Shown in pieces: positions 23,558 through 34,342 of a stretch of 64,000 bases of DNA. The DNA lies in the NCBI GenBank assembly GCA_029706075.1, contig JAINUG010000087.1, positions 2,768,501 to 2,832,500 on the forward strand. The letters run 5' to 3'. The notes beneath the pieces are model-generated. The model did no database searches. It was not told the origin of the DNA and saw nothing but the letters and a program-made list of their open reading frames with translations. The position numbers and the translations under genes are program-made. Positions within the stretch are counted from its first letter, which is position 1. Every line of letters begins with the position of its first letter. This DNA is from Aldrovandia affinis. Lineage: Eukaryota; Chordata; Actinopteri; Notacanthiformes; Halosauridae.

Positions 23558-23906
23558 GACACCATAGAGTCTGTGGAGGTAGAGTCTATCTAGACACCAT
23601 ATAATCTGCGGAGACAGTCTATTCAGACACCATAGAGACTGTGGGGACAGTCTATTCAGACACCATAGAGACTGTGGAGACAGTCTAATCAGACACCATA
23701 GAGACTGTGGAGACAGTCTATTCAGACACCATAGATACTGTGGAGACAGTCTATTCAGACAACATATAGACTGTGGGGACAGTCTATTCAGACACCATAG
23801 AGACTGTGGAGACAGTCTAATCAGACACCATAGAGACTGTGGGGACAGTCTATTCAGACACCATAGAGACTGTGGGGACAGTCTATTCAGACACCATGGA
23901 GACACC
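23558..23906. repeat. 33-bp minisatellite, about 10.5 copies
   Basis: Units begin GACACCATAGAGACTGTGG and end GACAGTCTATTCA. Because 33 is a multiple of three, the minus strand stays open for 145 codons with an 11-residue repeat (WCLNRLSPQSL). Each unit also has an internal imperfect inverted match (AGACTGT / ACAGTCT). Confidence 0.95.
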
Positions 23907-24282
23907 ATTTCAACTGAGAACGTTATATGAACAAGAAATGAGTTTTTGATGCCTCTGCTCTAGTAGAGTGACAGTAACAGTACAAGAGGGAATTACTACT
24001 GGAAACCCCTTTGCTAACTTACTTCAGTTTTTGTGTTATAATGGAGAGTTCCAGATCCTCCAGGTTCACTGAAACAAAATATGTGCAGATGGCTAATTTT
24101 GTATGATATATTATTATTGGTATTATTGTATATTATTTTCTTCAGCACATCCACCCTCCAGGTGAACCTTGCTGTGAAAAGAAAGGCACCTAGAATTTAC
24201 ATGTGTAATTCACAGCTAAAAGCAAAACCCTGCAGATACCACTTTTATGATCAGTCAAATGTATTTTATTAAACACATAAAA

Positions 24283-24400
24283 CACAGTTTTTGGAAGAGC
24301 CCCCATCCAAGCCAAGAGAAAACGGCAGCCGCTTTATTAAGATTAATGACCACTAAGGGTGACTGGGAACTGAGTTTGTTAGGAATTGAATTGAGATTGG
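24283..24400. repeat. Duplicated block B, copy 1
   Basis: It matches 27673-27750 (TGGAAGA.CCCC..TCCAA, agccaagagaaaacggcagc) and then 27962-28030 (gagtttgttaggagttgaat-like). In copy 2 the two halves are separated by about 210 bp of other sequence. Confidence 0.85.
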
Positions 24401-24424
24401 AGATGTTTTTTTAATTATTATTTC

Positions 24425-24805
24425 TTTCTTTCTTTCAAATTTTTCAGTTTTCTCTCCCAATTTGGTTGCCAATTATACCCTCGATTTATATCAATTCACC
24501 CTCCCCCACGAGTCAGCCACACGTCCTTGGGGTCAAGACACTCTTTCCGGGCCGATAGATCCGCCTCTTCCGAGACGGAACTCTACCACGGACGCCTTTT
24601 CCTGCTCCTCGACAGACTCGTGCCGGCTCACCTTCCCCCCTTCCCCGGAGGCAGACAGCCAAATGCCGCCTCTGATCGGGGCTGACAACCAGGGCCGGTC
24701 TGGTAGAGGCACGGGTTTCGAACCGTGTCCCTGACAGGCAGCGCACACCGCACCGGACCAGCCAAAGTGTGGTGCGTTAGACCGCTACGCTATTTGCCGC
24801 CCTAG
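24425..24805 (-). mobile_element. tRNA-derived SINE, minus strand
   Basis: Read on the minus strand, a tRNA-like head (GTAGCGGTCTAACGCACC; B box GGTTCGAAACCCGTGCC) is followed by a long GC-rich body. The tail has ttggcaaccaaattgggaga before an A-rich end. Its tail is shared with 26895-27219 but its head differs, so the two are different subfamilies. Confidence 0.85.
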
Positions 24806-24829
24806 ATTGGAAATTGTTTTTTTCCGGAT

Positions 24830-25270
24830 TTAACCACAATGCAGTACACTGCAGTCCTGGTTCAAGTACTCAATCAAGTAATCTATCCCGACACCAGCAG
24901 AAAGACCGAAAGTATGTAGCTGAAGTTTATGCATACAAAGGAACATAATTCCGCTGACAATTATAGATTTTCTTTTCTTGAAATAGGTCTGATTGTAACA
25001 TGCAGGCTGACTCACGATTAACTGCTGTGTAAAATATTATAATATAATTTCGCCTTAATTATAACAGGATATGGTGCCAAGGTCTTTGCAGGAGCTATCT
25101 CTGGAGAGTGTATGGAATCCAGAGATTGTAAAGACCAATTTTTTCATTCACTGCCAGCACAAGTAATTTCCCCAGTCAAAAGCACTGCGAGGAGACCCAT
25201 CCAGGGTGCAAAATGGTGTGATTTGAGGCAACAGATTTCTATTCATTCTTCAGGGGAAAATGAGGTTAAC
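24830..25270. repeat. Duplicated block A, copy 1
   Basis: About 440 bp closely similar to 27235-27670. Shared runs include aggatatggtgccaaggtct, tgtatggaatccagagattg and cattcttcaggggaaaatga. No coding content seen. In copy 2 block B directly follows block A; here B lies upstream and a SINE separates them. Confidence 0.92.
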
Positions 25271-25585
25271 TGCTGTGTTCCCAGCAATAAAAGGAGTGGA
25301 TGAATCAGTGCTGAGCCAGTGCTTCATCACCACAGCGTATGCTTTTGAGAATGTGATGGCAGCACCTGGCCTATTTAAATGGAGGTGAATTACTTCTTAT
25401 TTTTTCATATTTACATTGCTTCACATTGTGTGAAAACTACAAATAAGATTGTCAGTCGTGAAACATTTATACATTTCAAGATTTCTGGGGAGAAATGAAA
25501 GTATTTAAAACAATGTTCTGATGAGCAGACCTCCTTTAATCTGTATGCACACTCACGTGCACATGCATGCACATGCCCACATACT

Positions 25586-25662
<77 letters not shown>

Positions 25663-26064
25663 ACACAGACACACGCTCAAATGCTAATACTCCACAGGCA
25701 AATTGCACAGTAATCCCTTGTTATTCACATTTTGGAGTATTTGAGCTTGCCAGCACTGCCTTCCCCTGGCTGCTGTACAGCTGCAATACAATGCACAAAC
25801 AACCCCGCAGGAAACACACAACATCGTTCCACACATCGGGCGCTACTCGCTCATACCAAAAGCCCAATCCTGCCTTGTGCACTGCATTCCGTACATTTAC
25901 CAATATGTTAATGGCATTCATAGCTCTCGTATTCATTCTAGAATGTGTCCACCAGGGATTAAAAAGCGATCGCTGTATTTAATATCTCACTGCTGAACCA
26001 CGATCTCGCTCCACTCCCAGCAGCCGGAACCCTCAGCCAGGCTCAGCACTGCTAGGGCCTTTAG
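25271..26064. other. Intronic DNA with a CA tract
   Basis: Apart from the CA tract at 25588-25680 nothing was recognised. Confidence 0.35.
25588..25680. repeat. (CA)n microsatellite, over 30 copies
   Basis: A long CA run ending in ACAGACACACACAGACACACG variants. Confidence 0.95.
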
Positions 26065-26072
26065 TTCAAAAA

Positions 26073-26265
26073 CAGTGGTTCTTAATCCTCTCCTCGGGGA
26101 ACCCCAGCCAGTCCATGTATTTGTTCAGTTCCACCACCAGCACACCTGATTCAACTAATTTCTACTTAATGAGCGTTGATTAGTTGAATCAGGTGTGCTG
26201 GTGGTGGAACTGAACAAATACATGGACTGGCTGGGGTTCCCCGAGGAGAGGATTAAGAACCACTG
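26073..26265. mobile_element. Foldback MITE: perfect 87-bp inverted repeat, hAT-type ends
   Basis: The arms 26073-26159 and 26179-26265 are perfect reverse complements over all 87 bases, with a 19-base loop (26160-26178). The ends read CAGTGGTTCTTAATCC, close to the CAGTGGTTCTCAA termini of hAT elements of the Charlie/Buster group. The flanks TTCAAAAA (26065-26072) and TTCTAAAA (26266-26273) match at 7 of 8 positions, consistent with an 8-bp target duplication. There is no coding capacity. Zero mismatches between arms implies a very recent insertion or active arm homogenisation. Confidence 0.92.
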
Positions 26266-26894
26266 TTCTAAAAGGTAAACGATGTGTTGTGTGGATACGG
26301 AAAGGAGTTGGTGCTCGTTTTCATCACACTAGTAGTGTCTTCCACTGCGGAGTACCGCGGAGTCATTGATAGGGCACTGCGTTTGTTACTCATAAGAAAG
26401 GTATTTAACTTGTATTCCCTTCATGCTTATCACACGGCCGGAGCGTGAACTCAATGCCTCTTGAGACACGTTTAGATATGGGCGTGTGTGAATAATTAAA
26501 ATATGACATGACGTGATGGTCTTAACACAGGGCCTCTCACACTGTTACATTGTTGGGAATTTTGTCTCCATGGGAGACCTGAAATGAAAAGATGGGGCGC
26601 GCTGCCCAGCGGCTAACGGAAACCTGCTGGAGGCGACGAAGGACCCTGCCGATTCTTCAGCACATTGCCGCCGCACCCAGGTGCCGTCTCCAGGATACTG
26701 GTGACATTGAGGAAGTGCGTTCCACAAGGCCGCAGCGACACCATCGGGGCCCTCGCAGCTGCGAAGCACCGGGGATTCCCACATTCCCGTCAGGGAGCTC
26801 CCAGGAACAGGAAGTGCACAGCAGAGACAACCGTCCAAAGTTGCTGCTGGTTGGCTCATCCTGTTAAGGTGCTGTTCTATTGTTTTTTTACTTA

Positions 26895-27219
26895 TTTTTA
26901 ATTTTTTGGATTTTTACAGTTTTTCTCCCAATTTGGTAGCCAATTACCCGCTGTGCTTAGTTCCCCCTTCCCTCATAGTTCGCTGCCTCCTCCGAGACAG
27001 CATTCGTCGTGCCGTCGACTGTAATTCCAGTACCCCAGAACCACTGCTGTGCGCAGCAAACTGTGTGTCGGCTTCCCTCCCCCCTCCCTGGGGCAGACAG
27101 CCAATTGCCGCCCCGATGGCACTCCCGACCAGAGTCGACTCTGGCGTGACGGGGAATCGAACCCCGGTCGCCGTGGCCAGCGTCGGACGTTGAAACCACT
27201 AGACCACGCGGGAGGCCCT
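26895..27219 (-). mobile_element. tRNA-derived SINE, minus strand (CCGCGTGGTCTAGTGG head)
   Basis: On the minus strand the head has CGTGGTCTAGTGGTTTCAAC and a B box CCGGGGTTCGATTCCCC, followed by a full-length body. The tail has ttggctaccaaattgggag and an A-rich end. Same family as 17068-17300. It ends about 15 bp from duplicated block A copy 2. Confidence 0.88.
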
Positions 27220-27234
27220 GTCCTAATCTTCTGA

Positions 27235-27670
27235 CCACAGTGCAGTACACTGCACGCCTGGTTAGAGTAGTCAAGATCTATCCTGACACCAACTGGAAGA
27301 CCCATACCGAAAGCATATAGCTGAAGTTTATGCAAATTTCTAAAAGGCACATAAGTCCGCTGACAATTACAAATTTTCTTTTCTTGAAACAGGCCCGATT
27401 GTAACACTGCAGGCTGACTCATGATTAACTGCTGTATAAAATATTATAACATAATTTAGCCTTAATTATAACAGGATATGGTGCCAAGGTCTTTGCAGGA
27501 GTTATCTTTTGAGAGTGTATGGAATCCAGAGATTGTAAAGACCAATCTTTTCATTCACTGCCAGCACAAGTAATTTTCCGCAATCAAAAGCACTGTGAGC
27601 AGACGTATTCAGAGTGCAAAATGGTGTGATTTAATGCAACAGATTTGTATTCATTCTTCAGGGGAAAATG
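27235..27670. repeat. Duplicated block A, copy 2
   Basis: The partner of 24830-25270, same orientation, with small indels and substitutions throughout, so the duplication is not very recent. Confidence 0.92.
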
Positions 27671-27672
27671 AG

Positions 27673-28032
27673 GTTTGGAAGAACCCCCGTCCAAAGCCAA
27701 GAGAAAACGGCAGCCGTTTTTTTAAAGGTTCCTGACCACCAAGGGTCCATTCCATATCCATATCCGTGTCCTGGTGTGATCTGGACATTCGAGTGTGCCA
27801 TGTTGTTTCAGACATTTTTATGGGTGTATCCTACCGAATGGGGGTGTTTCATTTATTTGATTGTGTAAGTAGAACCAGTCTTTGTAATTTGATCGTTAAT
27901 TTGTCACTATTCGCGACTTTTTCAAAACACTATTGCAAAATAGCCGCAACAGTTACTGACCGTCTTTGCACTGTGACTATCTTAGTAAATGTGGCCCTGA
28001 GTTTGTTAGGAGTTGAATTAAGATTAGAGATG
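27673..28032. repeat. Duplicated block B, copy 2, with internal insert
   Basis: 27673-27750 and 27962-28030 match copy 1 at 24283-24400. About 210 bp between them (27751-27961) has no partner in copy 1. Confidence 0.8.
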
Positions 28033-28039
28033 GTCTGAG

Positions 28040-28390
28040 CACCATGAGCCCCACGGTTTGGTATCAAATCCAGACCATACCAGTGCCGACTGTGGGGCAA
28101 TGCATAGTTGGTAGTAGCGTTGCCCAAGTAGGGAGGGATTCAGTCGGCAAGGTTGTTCGGTTGTCTCAGGTCTGCACATGAAGTGCCTTCCTCCGAGCTT
28201 AACTTGTGCAAGCTTAACTCGTTGACTGCGGTGTGACATCGCATGGAAATAAGCGGTGGCTGGCGTCAGGTGTTTCAGAGTAGAGCGCGTGCTTGTCTGT
28301 GCTCTCCTGGAGGGTCACAGCGAACAGGGCTTGTGGGTAAAATTGCACATTCCAAATTGGTAGAAAAAGAGATAAAAAGCTTATGTAAAT
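28040..28390 (+). mobile_element. Diverged tRNA-type SINE, plus strand
   Basis: A decayed tRNA-like head near 28050-28100 (gtatcaaatccagacc as B-box remnant) is followed by a body. The end, cattccaaattggtagaaaa, is the sense tail of the same SINE superfamily as 24425 and 26895. The match is weak in the head. Confidence 0.55.
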
Positions 28391-29160
28391 GATAATAATT
28401 GGCTTCTTTGTATGGTGCTTATCCATGCCTCGTAATACACTATCAGCGATGTTTTTGGTTTGTGTGTGGCCGTTTGGCCCGGGCTTTGTTCTATGGGGTC
28501 AGTGAGAAACACAGCAATTGCAGGAAGAGAGGGGAGCCTTTTCACTGCCCTGAGCAGGATTCAGCTGGCTTTTCCGTTTCCCCAGCCAGATTCCATTCTG
28601 CGGGGGCAGCAAGCTCCACTCCAGAACGGCTGCTGTGCACAGTGTTTTTTCCTCCCAACCTGTGCTCATATATCCCCGTGCATCCCGATTGTTCACTCAT
28701 CTTAGCATTTTTCTAAGAAAGGATAAATCATTTAGAGGGATTACACTGCGAGGTACACCCACTGGCGTGCGATACGACCCTTTTTAAAGGAAGATGTGCC
28801 TTTTTAACAGAATTTCTCTGGAAATACCTTGGCTTGGTTGCTTGAGCACAAACGTTTTCTCATACTACACGAGCTGACAGAATAGTATCTGATTAACCAC
28901 ATGGGAAAAAAGGCCTCTCACAAAGCATTGACTTCGTAGTCGACAATCGTCCACAAACGTGAAATTATCGATGCTCTCCCACTGCGGAGGGCTACCTAGG
29001 AACACAGAGGTTTAGCGTAAACCAAGCCTTGACGCTACACTGACGGAGCAGGCATAGACATAGGAGCTGACGTGCTGCCTAACATGAAGAATGCAGTGTT
29101 GACTGGGCTCAAGGCTCCACGGATTTAGTCAAAACTCTTTATTGCGGCTCGAGTTTGCCA
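28391..29160. other. Intronic DNA, no gene seen
   Basis: No family resemblance in the frames around 28399-28716; no repeats paired. Confidence 0.35.
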
Positions 29161-29169
29161 TGAAGCACG

Positions 29170-29362
29170 TAAGGGTGTCTCCAGAACGTGGGTGGGTGAA
29201 TTCCATCTCGAAGGAAGCAGAGTTCGCTACCCTCTGGGAATTAGCTTGCTCGTAGAGAGCAAACTCGTGGGGGGGCAAATCCAAATAAAATACAGGATAT
29301 AATTGGCCACTAAATTAGGAAAAAAACTGGAAAAAATCTGAAACAAATTAAAAATATATATA
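29170..29362 (+). mobile_element. SINE 3' body and tail fragment
   Basis: gcaaactcgtgggggggcaa, then ataattggccactaaattag and aaatctgaaacaaatt match the tail of the SINE at 17068. The tRNA-like head is missing or unrecognisable, so this is a 5'-truncated copy. Confidence 0.65.
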
Positions 29363-29689
29363 ATTTAAAAGAACTCTTTATTGCACTCCCACCCTTTTGG
29401 GATATTACTAAACCATGAGATGTAGAATGACTTTAAATGGTCCTTAAATGAACAGCCATTGACTTTGTATTAGACTGTAAATGTGTTTTACGCAGATTTC
29501 CCCCTGCCACGGTATCCTGACTTATGTATGCAGTTGCAAACTGATGAGCATCATTAGTGGGCAAATACAATTTTGTGCTTTTTTTAATACCATGTTTGAT
29601 GGCCAAATTAATTTGACTGTAATGAACGTAATACTGTATCCCAAGCTAATCACGTCCACTGATGGAGCAAATCTGTGCATTCATAAAGG

Positions 29690-30266
29690 CCCCCTCTACT
29701 CTCCTCTCTGCACTGGCTCCCCATCGCAGCACGCATCAGATTGAGATCACTGGTGCTTGCTTTTCAAGCGGCTAGAATAACTGCTCCCCCTTACCTCCAG
29801 ACACTCATCACACCCTACACCCCAGCCAGACCCCTCCGCTCAGCCTCCTTTGGAAAACTGACTGTCCCATCCCTCCGGGCGCCCCGGCAGCCGTTCCTCG
29901 CGGTCTCGTCTCATCTCTGTCCTGACCCCTCGCTGGTGGAACGACCTTCCGCAATCGGTCAGGACCGCGGAATCACTTGAGACTCAAAACCCACCTTTTC
30001 AGACTCCACTACCACTGAATTCTGTACATACTCCTCTTACTCTTACTCCTAATTAAAACACATTTTTAAACTAAAATTAGTAACCTTTTCCTTCCCAGTG
30101 TTACAGGTATGGTATGCAGCTGCCTACAACGATGTCTATTGCTGTATTACTGCACTGATCTCTTGTGCAAACTATGATTGTTCCTACCATATATTAATGC
30201 ACATCTTGTACGTATAAGTCACTCTGGATAAGAGCGTCTGCTAAATGCTTAAAATGTAAATGTAGA
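29690..30266 (+). pseudogene. L2-clade LINE, 3' end of reverse-transcriptase ORF plus tail
   Basis: The last part of the ORF2 protein is readable. HWLPIAARIRLRSLVLAF is approximately encoded at 29705-29765 with a frame change. It continues as APPYLQTLITPYTPARPLRS, SLRAPRQPFLAVS and, in another frame, a WWNDLP-like block and KTHLFRLHYH near the end. The 3' UTR ends in tataagtcactctggataag and agcgtctgctaaatgc, the tail also found on the SINEs at 15259 and 58155. Intact relatives encode an endonuclease and a reverse transcriptase that copy their own RNA into nuclear DNA. This one is 5'-truncated and frameshifted. Confidence 0.9.
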
Positions 30267-31500
30267 AATGCCTAAGGGAGGTAATCTTGACTGTTAAGTA
30301 AATACGGTAGGGAATGAACTTTAAAACTTCCCCTCCCAAAAAATCTACACTCTCAATTTTTAAGGCTGGCGTTTAGAAGAAAGACCAAGAAGGTCTTTCC
30401 CTCCCAGAAGACCGAATGTAAACAGTGAAGTGAAGCATGTGATTCACATAACTGTGGGGGTGAAAGCTATATCTATGAGGATAGACAGCCGTGTTCAACA
30501 GCAGTGAGTGAATAACACTCACGTGACACAAAGCAATTTTAAATGCAGCTGGAAACAATTGCTACCTAATCCACCTGGGGCCGCATAACTTCATCTGAAA
30601 TGCACTCGACTCTCTGTTACTCAGTCCCCTATAGATGTTGGTTATGTTTCAGGCAATTCATTTTGTGCAGTGTCTAATCAGTGCACAAATACATTTCACA
30701 TACTATCTGTCTAAATTATATTGAGCCATATTGATATAGCAGTTCCTCATCTATTCATATATGTATGTCTTGCATTTGCTCTCCCATTTCTGCTTCTTCT
30801 AACCAAAGAAGAGCACTTAATACCTGCTTCTATTTGGGCTATCAACATTTCCTGAATCAGTGAATTTTTATCTTGATATGTCTTGCTGTCTACTTCGGGC
30901 ACAGTATTTCAGGTACGTTATGCTAACACGTAATTGATTCAAAACTTATGAAAAGACATGAAAACGAGATGGTGTTTCATACCTGATCGGATGTTGCTTG
31001 CATTCTTTGTGATGTGAATCCCATTTTAATTGCTTATAAATCACACCAGCGTAACCAGTGAATTTGCATGTGATCACATCAAACACAGTTCGATCTTGTA
31101 AACAGTCTGATCTCGCTGCCTGTCCTGAAGGCAACCAATCAGAAGATTATATGGCATGTCGCTCGGTAACGTAATCAATTGGGCAAAGAACTGGAGTCAC
31201 CCGCCACGCATTCCACACAGCTGCGGTAATGGAAGAGAAAACATGAATACGCAACAATGCAGTCTCAGACGTCCTGTGGTTGGCAGTGGTTGTTTAGGCA
31301 GATAAGTATGTGGGAGACTTTTGGAAGCAGTTTAGTCTTAGCTGAGCCCACAGCAAGACTATTTATGTGTAGGTCATCTTCCCTGCATTTCCATGATTTT
31401 GCATAATTCATAAACAGCTGTGGTTCAGACTTGGTCAACTTGGCCACTGGCAAGATGCCAATAAATGAAAGACTACAAATTAGTTTTTATTAGTAATTCA
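30267..31500. other. Intronic DNA, no gene seen
   Basis: AT-rich, with no paired repeats or coding similarity recognised. Confidence 0.35.
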
Positions 31501-31622
31501 TTAGCAGCTTTGGAGAGTATTTTGTGTTGAGCAGTGGCAAGGAATCCCGATTTTGATTTCATGATGTAAGAAAATAAAATGTTAAAAATGCCAAAGAGGG
31601 TGAATACTTTTTATACCTAGTG
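31500..31622 (+). mobile_element. Possible Tc1-type 3' end remnant
   Basis: gccaaagagggtgaatactt is typical of the ends of salmonid-type Tc1 elements. No matching left end was found, and the assignment rests on this short stretch. Confidence 0.35.
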
Positions 31623-31638
31623 TGGCTATATACACACA

Positions 31639-32050
31639 CAGTGCCCCTTTAAAGTCTTTCCCTACTGGGAAACATGGTGGTGGGAGCCTAATGCTATGGG
31701 GATGCTTCTCTGCTTCAGGGACTGGAACACTTGTCAAAATAGAGAGCAAAATGGATGGCGCAAGATAAAGACAAATCCTGGAGGAAAACCTGCTGCAGTC
31801 TGCAAGAGACCTGCGACTTGGGAGAAGATTTATATTCCAGCAGGACAATGACCTAAAGCATGCAGAAAAAGTTACATTGGAGTGGTTTAAAATCTGTCCT
31901 GGAGTGGCCCCCCAAAAAGCGTGGTTCAGATTTATCAATCCAAGTTATTCTAGTTTTTAATTTTTAATTAATGTTCAGAAATGTTTTGTTGCTGTAAGGC
32001 AACAAAAGGTGAAAGTTTTGAGACCGGGAGTAGACTTTGAAGGGACACTG
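31639..32050 (+). mobile_element. Tc1-like deletion derivative, 412 bp
   Basis: The ends read CAGTGCCCCTTTAAAGTCT and, inverted, CAGTGTCCCTTCAAAGTCT (17 of 19 identical). The right end is followed by TA, and the left side lies in a tatacacaca run. Inside, 31670-31900 encodes the central part of a Tc1 transposase: [19 protein letters not shown], then, after a stop, [10 protein letters not shown] with the second catalytic aspartate. The DNA-binding domain and the DLNPIE region are missing, so it would need another element's enzyme. Confidence 0.82.
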
Positions 32051-33540
32051 TATATATGAGAGAGAGAGAGAGATACATTAAGATACATAGATATAGATAT
32101 AATGTCAAGATAAGCAGGTTAGATTGCAAAATATAACAAAATTGTCACAGACTGGCAGGTACTCCAGGGGGGTTGGGAGTTTTCCATAAGCTTGACATGC
32201 CCGAACACAGACATCCCCATGCTCAGAGACAGGGATGGGATCTTGCATCAATCCGACCACCATTCGCACCACCATTCTTGTCTTTGTGCCCATGAGCTGA
32301 GCCTTTGAAAACAGGAGCCAGCACTCCATTTGTATTTGTGGGCAAGTCGGAGCTGGTGAGTTCAGGAGGAGCAGCTCCTATGCTCAGACTCAGTTCCACA
32401 TTGACTTTATTCCCCTAAGCTGGCTCCATACGCCACCCCCACTTCTCGCAGTCAGGAGCCGCTGCATATAAGGCCCGCTGCTGTCCAAATATCCACTTCT
32501 TGGAGCTCTCTGAGCACGCTCCCTGGGGAAAATGCTTTCAGTCATGGCTGTCTTTGGGTGAGAATGTGCGTGCATGTTTATGTGTGTGTGTGTGTGTGTG
32601 TGAATGCATGTAGTGTATGTCTGTGTTTTGGCCTGTTGGAAGTAATTTCAGGCAAATTGAATTCCTCTACTTATGCCGAGGGAACAAAAATAACTTCCCG
32701 ATTTTGACTTTGCCTTCATATCCTAGAAACAGATTTTTCTCATGCTTCAGGAATTAACAATGATATTTCCATTTATAGAGGAACCGTGCTCTCTCTTTTT
32801 AAAATACTTCGCTGAGCCTGGGAAAGACACAACAGTGTTTATGCCAGCACGTTCGCATGCTCTGACTCACGGCCAATACCAGAGCTCAGATCCTGAGATC
32901 CTGGGTTTTTTCCCTTTTTTTTTAGAGGTGTGTGTTAATCCTCACACCTGGAATGGATTTACATGTTTCTGCCTAATTCCCCACCCGGATCTGGGGGTAG
33001 CCGGTCATCTCCCCACCACCCCTGGTTCACACAGCTGTTGCACCCACTGCTCTCCACAGCAGACCCAAAGAATAAATGCATAACCACATGCGTTGTGTGC
33101 ACTCTCCCTGCCGACTCCTGGACGTAAGACACCTATGAATTTGATTGGACTGGCTTTGTAAATTGTGTTCTGGCCTCAACATTCACAGTGTGTCCACAGG
33201 TCCAGAACAGAGAAACATTACCGTAGAATATTACATAACTCCTGCACGACTCACATCTGGATCGTATGAATTCAGATCATTTGATAGGTCGTGTCAGCAC
33301 GCCCAAGGAACTCTGGCTTAACCCAGGCTTTGGCTGAATATGCTATTAAAATCTTCCAGGAACAAGGGATTCCTGAATACACAAATAGTTCATTTTTTCA
33401 TCACTCAAAATGGTGCAAAATATTTTCTTTGAGGAGGAGCCAATTCGTTCTGTCCCAGTCATGAACAAGGTAGCCATGTTTTTTGTAGACGAGTCCATCG
33501 GAAGGGATTCTTTGCCATTACGCATCCCCCGTCTTGTCGC
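32051..33540. other. Intronic DNA, no gene seen
   Basis: A short GA run occurs near 32058-32072 and a GT run at 32579-32602. Nothing else recognised. Confidence 0.35.
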
Positions 33541-33544
33541 TATC

Positions 33545-34062
33545 TAGATTGAAGTCAGTTCCTGGGCCTTAGCCTCCAGTGAATTTGATTTGACTATACA
33601 AAAACAGTGGACTATGCAGCCACTGTTACATTCCTGCTGATGCCATTCATCAGATCTACAAGGTTTTCCATTTGACATAATTTCTTGAGTGGTTGCCAAT
33701 GTAGTGGGAAGTTGCCTTCCTGCTGATATGAGAGTGTGGGAGCAGAAGGCGACTGGAAGCATTTTGCCTTCGTGCTCCTGGAGCAGCACACCTCCAATGC
33801 ATCAGCGCTCACATCTGTTGGCCTCCTCATGTCGTAAAATGTGAGCACTTGAGCATTTGTTTTACTTTCCTGAAGGCCTCATCTTGGCTACTTCCGGCTG
33901 ACCAGACAGCGTCTGCCTTCAGGAGTTTGTTGAGTATTTGCAGCAATGTGGAACTGTGCGGTAGGTATCTACACCGATAATTAACCATGCCAAGTATCCA
34001 TTTCAGCTCTTTGACTTTCTGTGGCTTGTCTAGATCTTGAATGGCACAGACTGGGTCTAGGC
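33545..34062 (-). pseudogene. Ty3/Gypsy pol relic: RNase H region
   Basis: On the minus strand, LDKPQKVKELKWILGMVNYR and YLPHSSTLLQILNKLLK form the connection after the reverse transcriptase. SQDEAFRKVKQMLKCSHFTT follows, then a frame change and a DVSADAL-like segment with the RNase H first aspartate region. The order and spacing fit a Gypsy pol polyprotein. Several frame changes and a MITE insertion at its boundary with the reverse transcriptase disable it. Confidence 0.85.
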
Positions 34063-34342
34063 CAGGGGTCGGCAACCTGCGGCTCCAGAGCCGCATGCGG
34101 CTCTTTCATCCTTATGCTGCGGCTCTGCGTGGCTTGGGAAAATAAATTATAATTATCCAATTGAATCAAAAATCTGAGGGGCGCAATAATTTTTTCCGTC
34201 GACAGAAAATGGGGCGCCGTTTACGTGGCAGAAAATGGGGTGCTGGCAACCCACGCTACGCCACTGGCGGCTCCCAGTGTTTTCTTTTCCGTGGAAAGCG
34301 GGTCCAAATGGCTCTTTGAGTGTTATGGGTTGCCGACCCCTG
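34063..34342. mobile_element. hAT MITE inserted in the Gypsy relic
   Basis: The termini CAGGGGTCGGCAACC are a perfect 15-bp inverted repeat at both ends. The 8-bp target duplication GTCTAGGC is exact on both sides (34055-34062 and 34343-34350). The internal sequence has no hAT enzyme. The right-end sequence (gtccaaatggctctttgagtg) recurs at 61840-61865. Confidence 0.95.
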
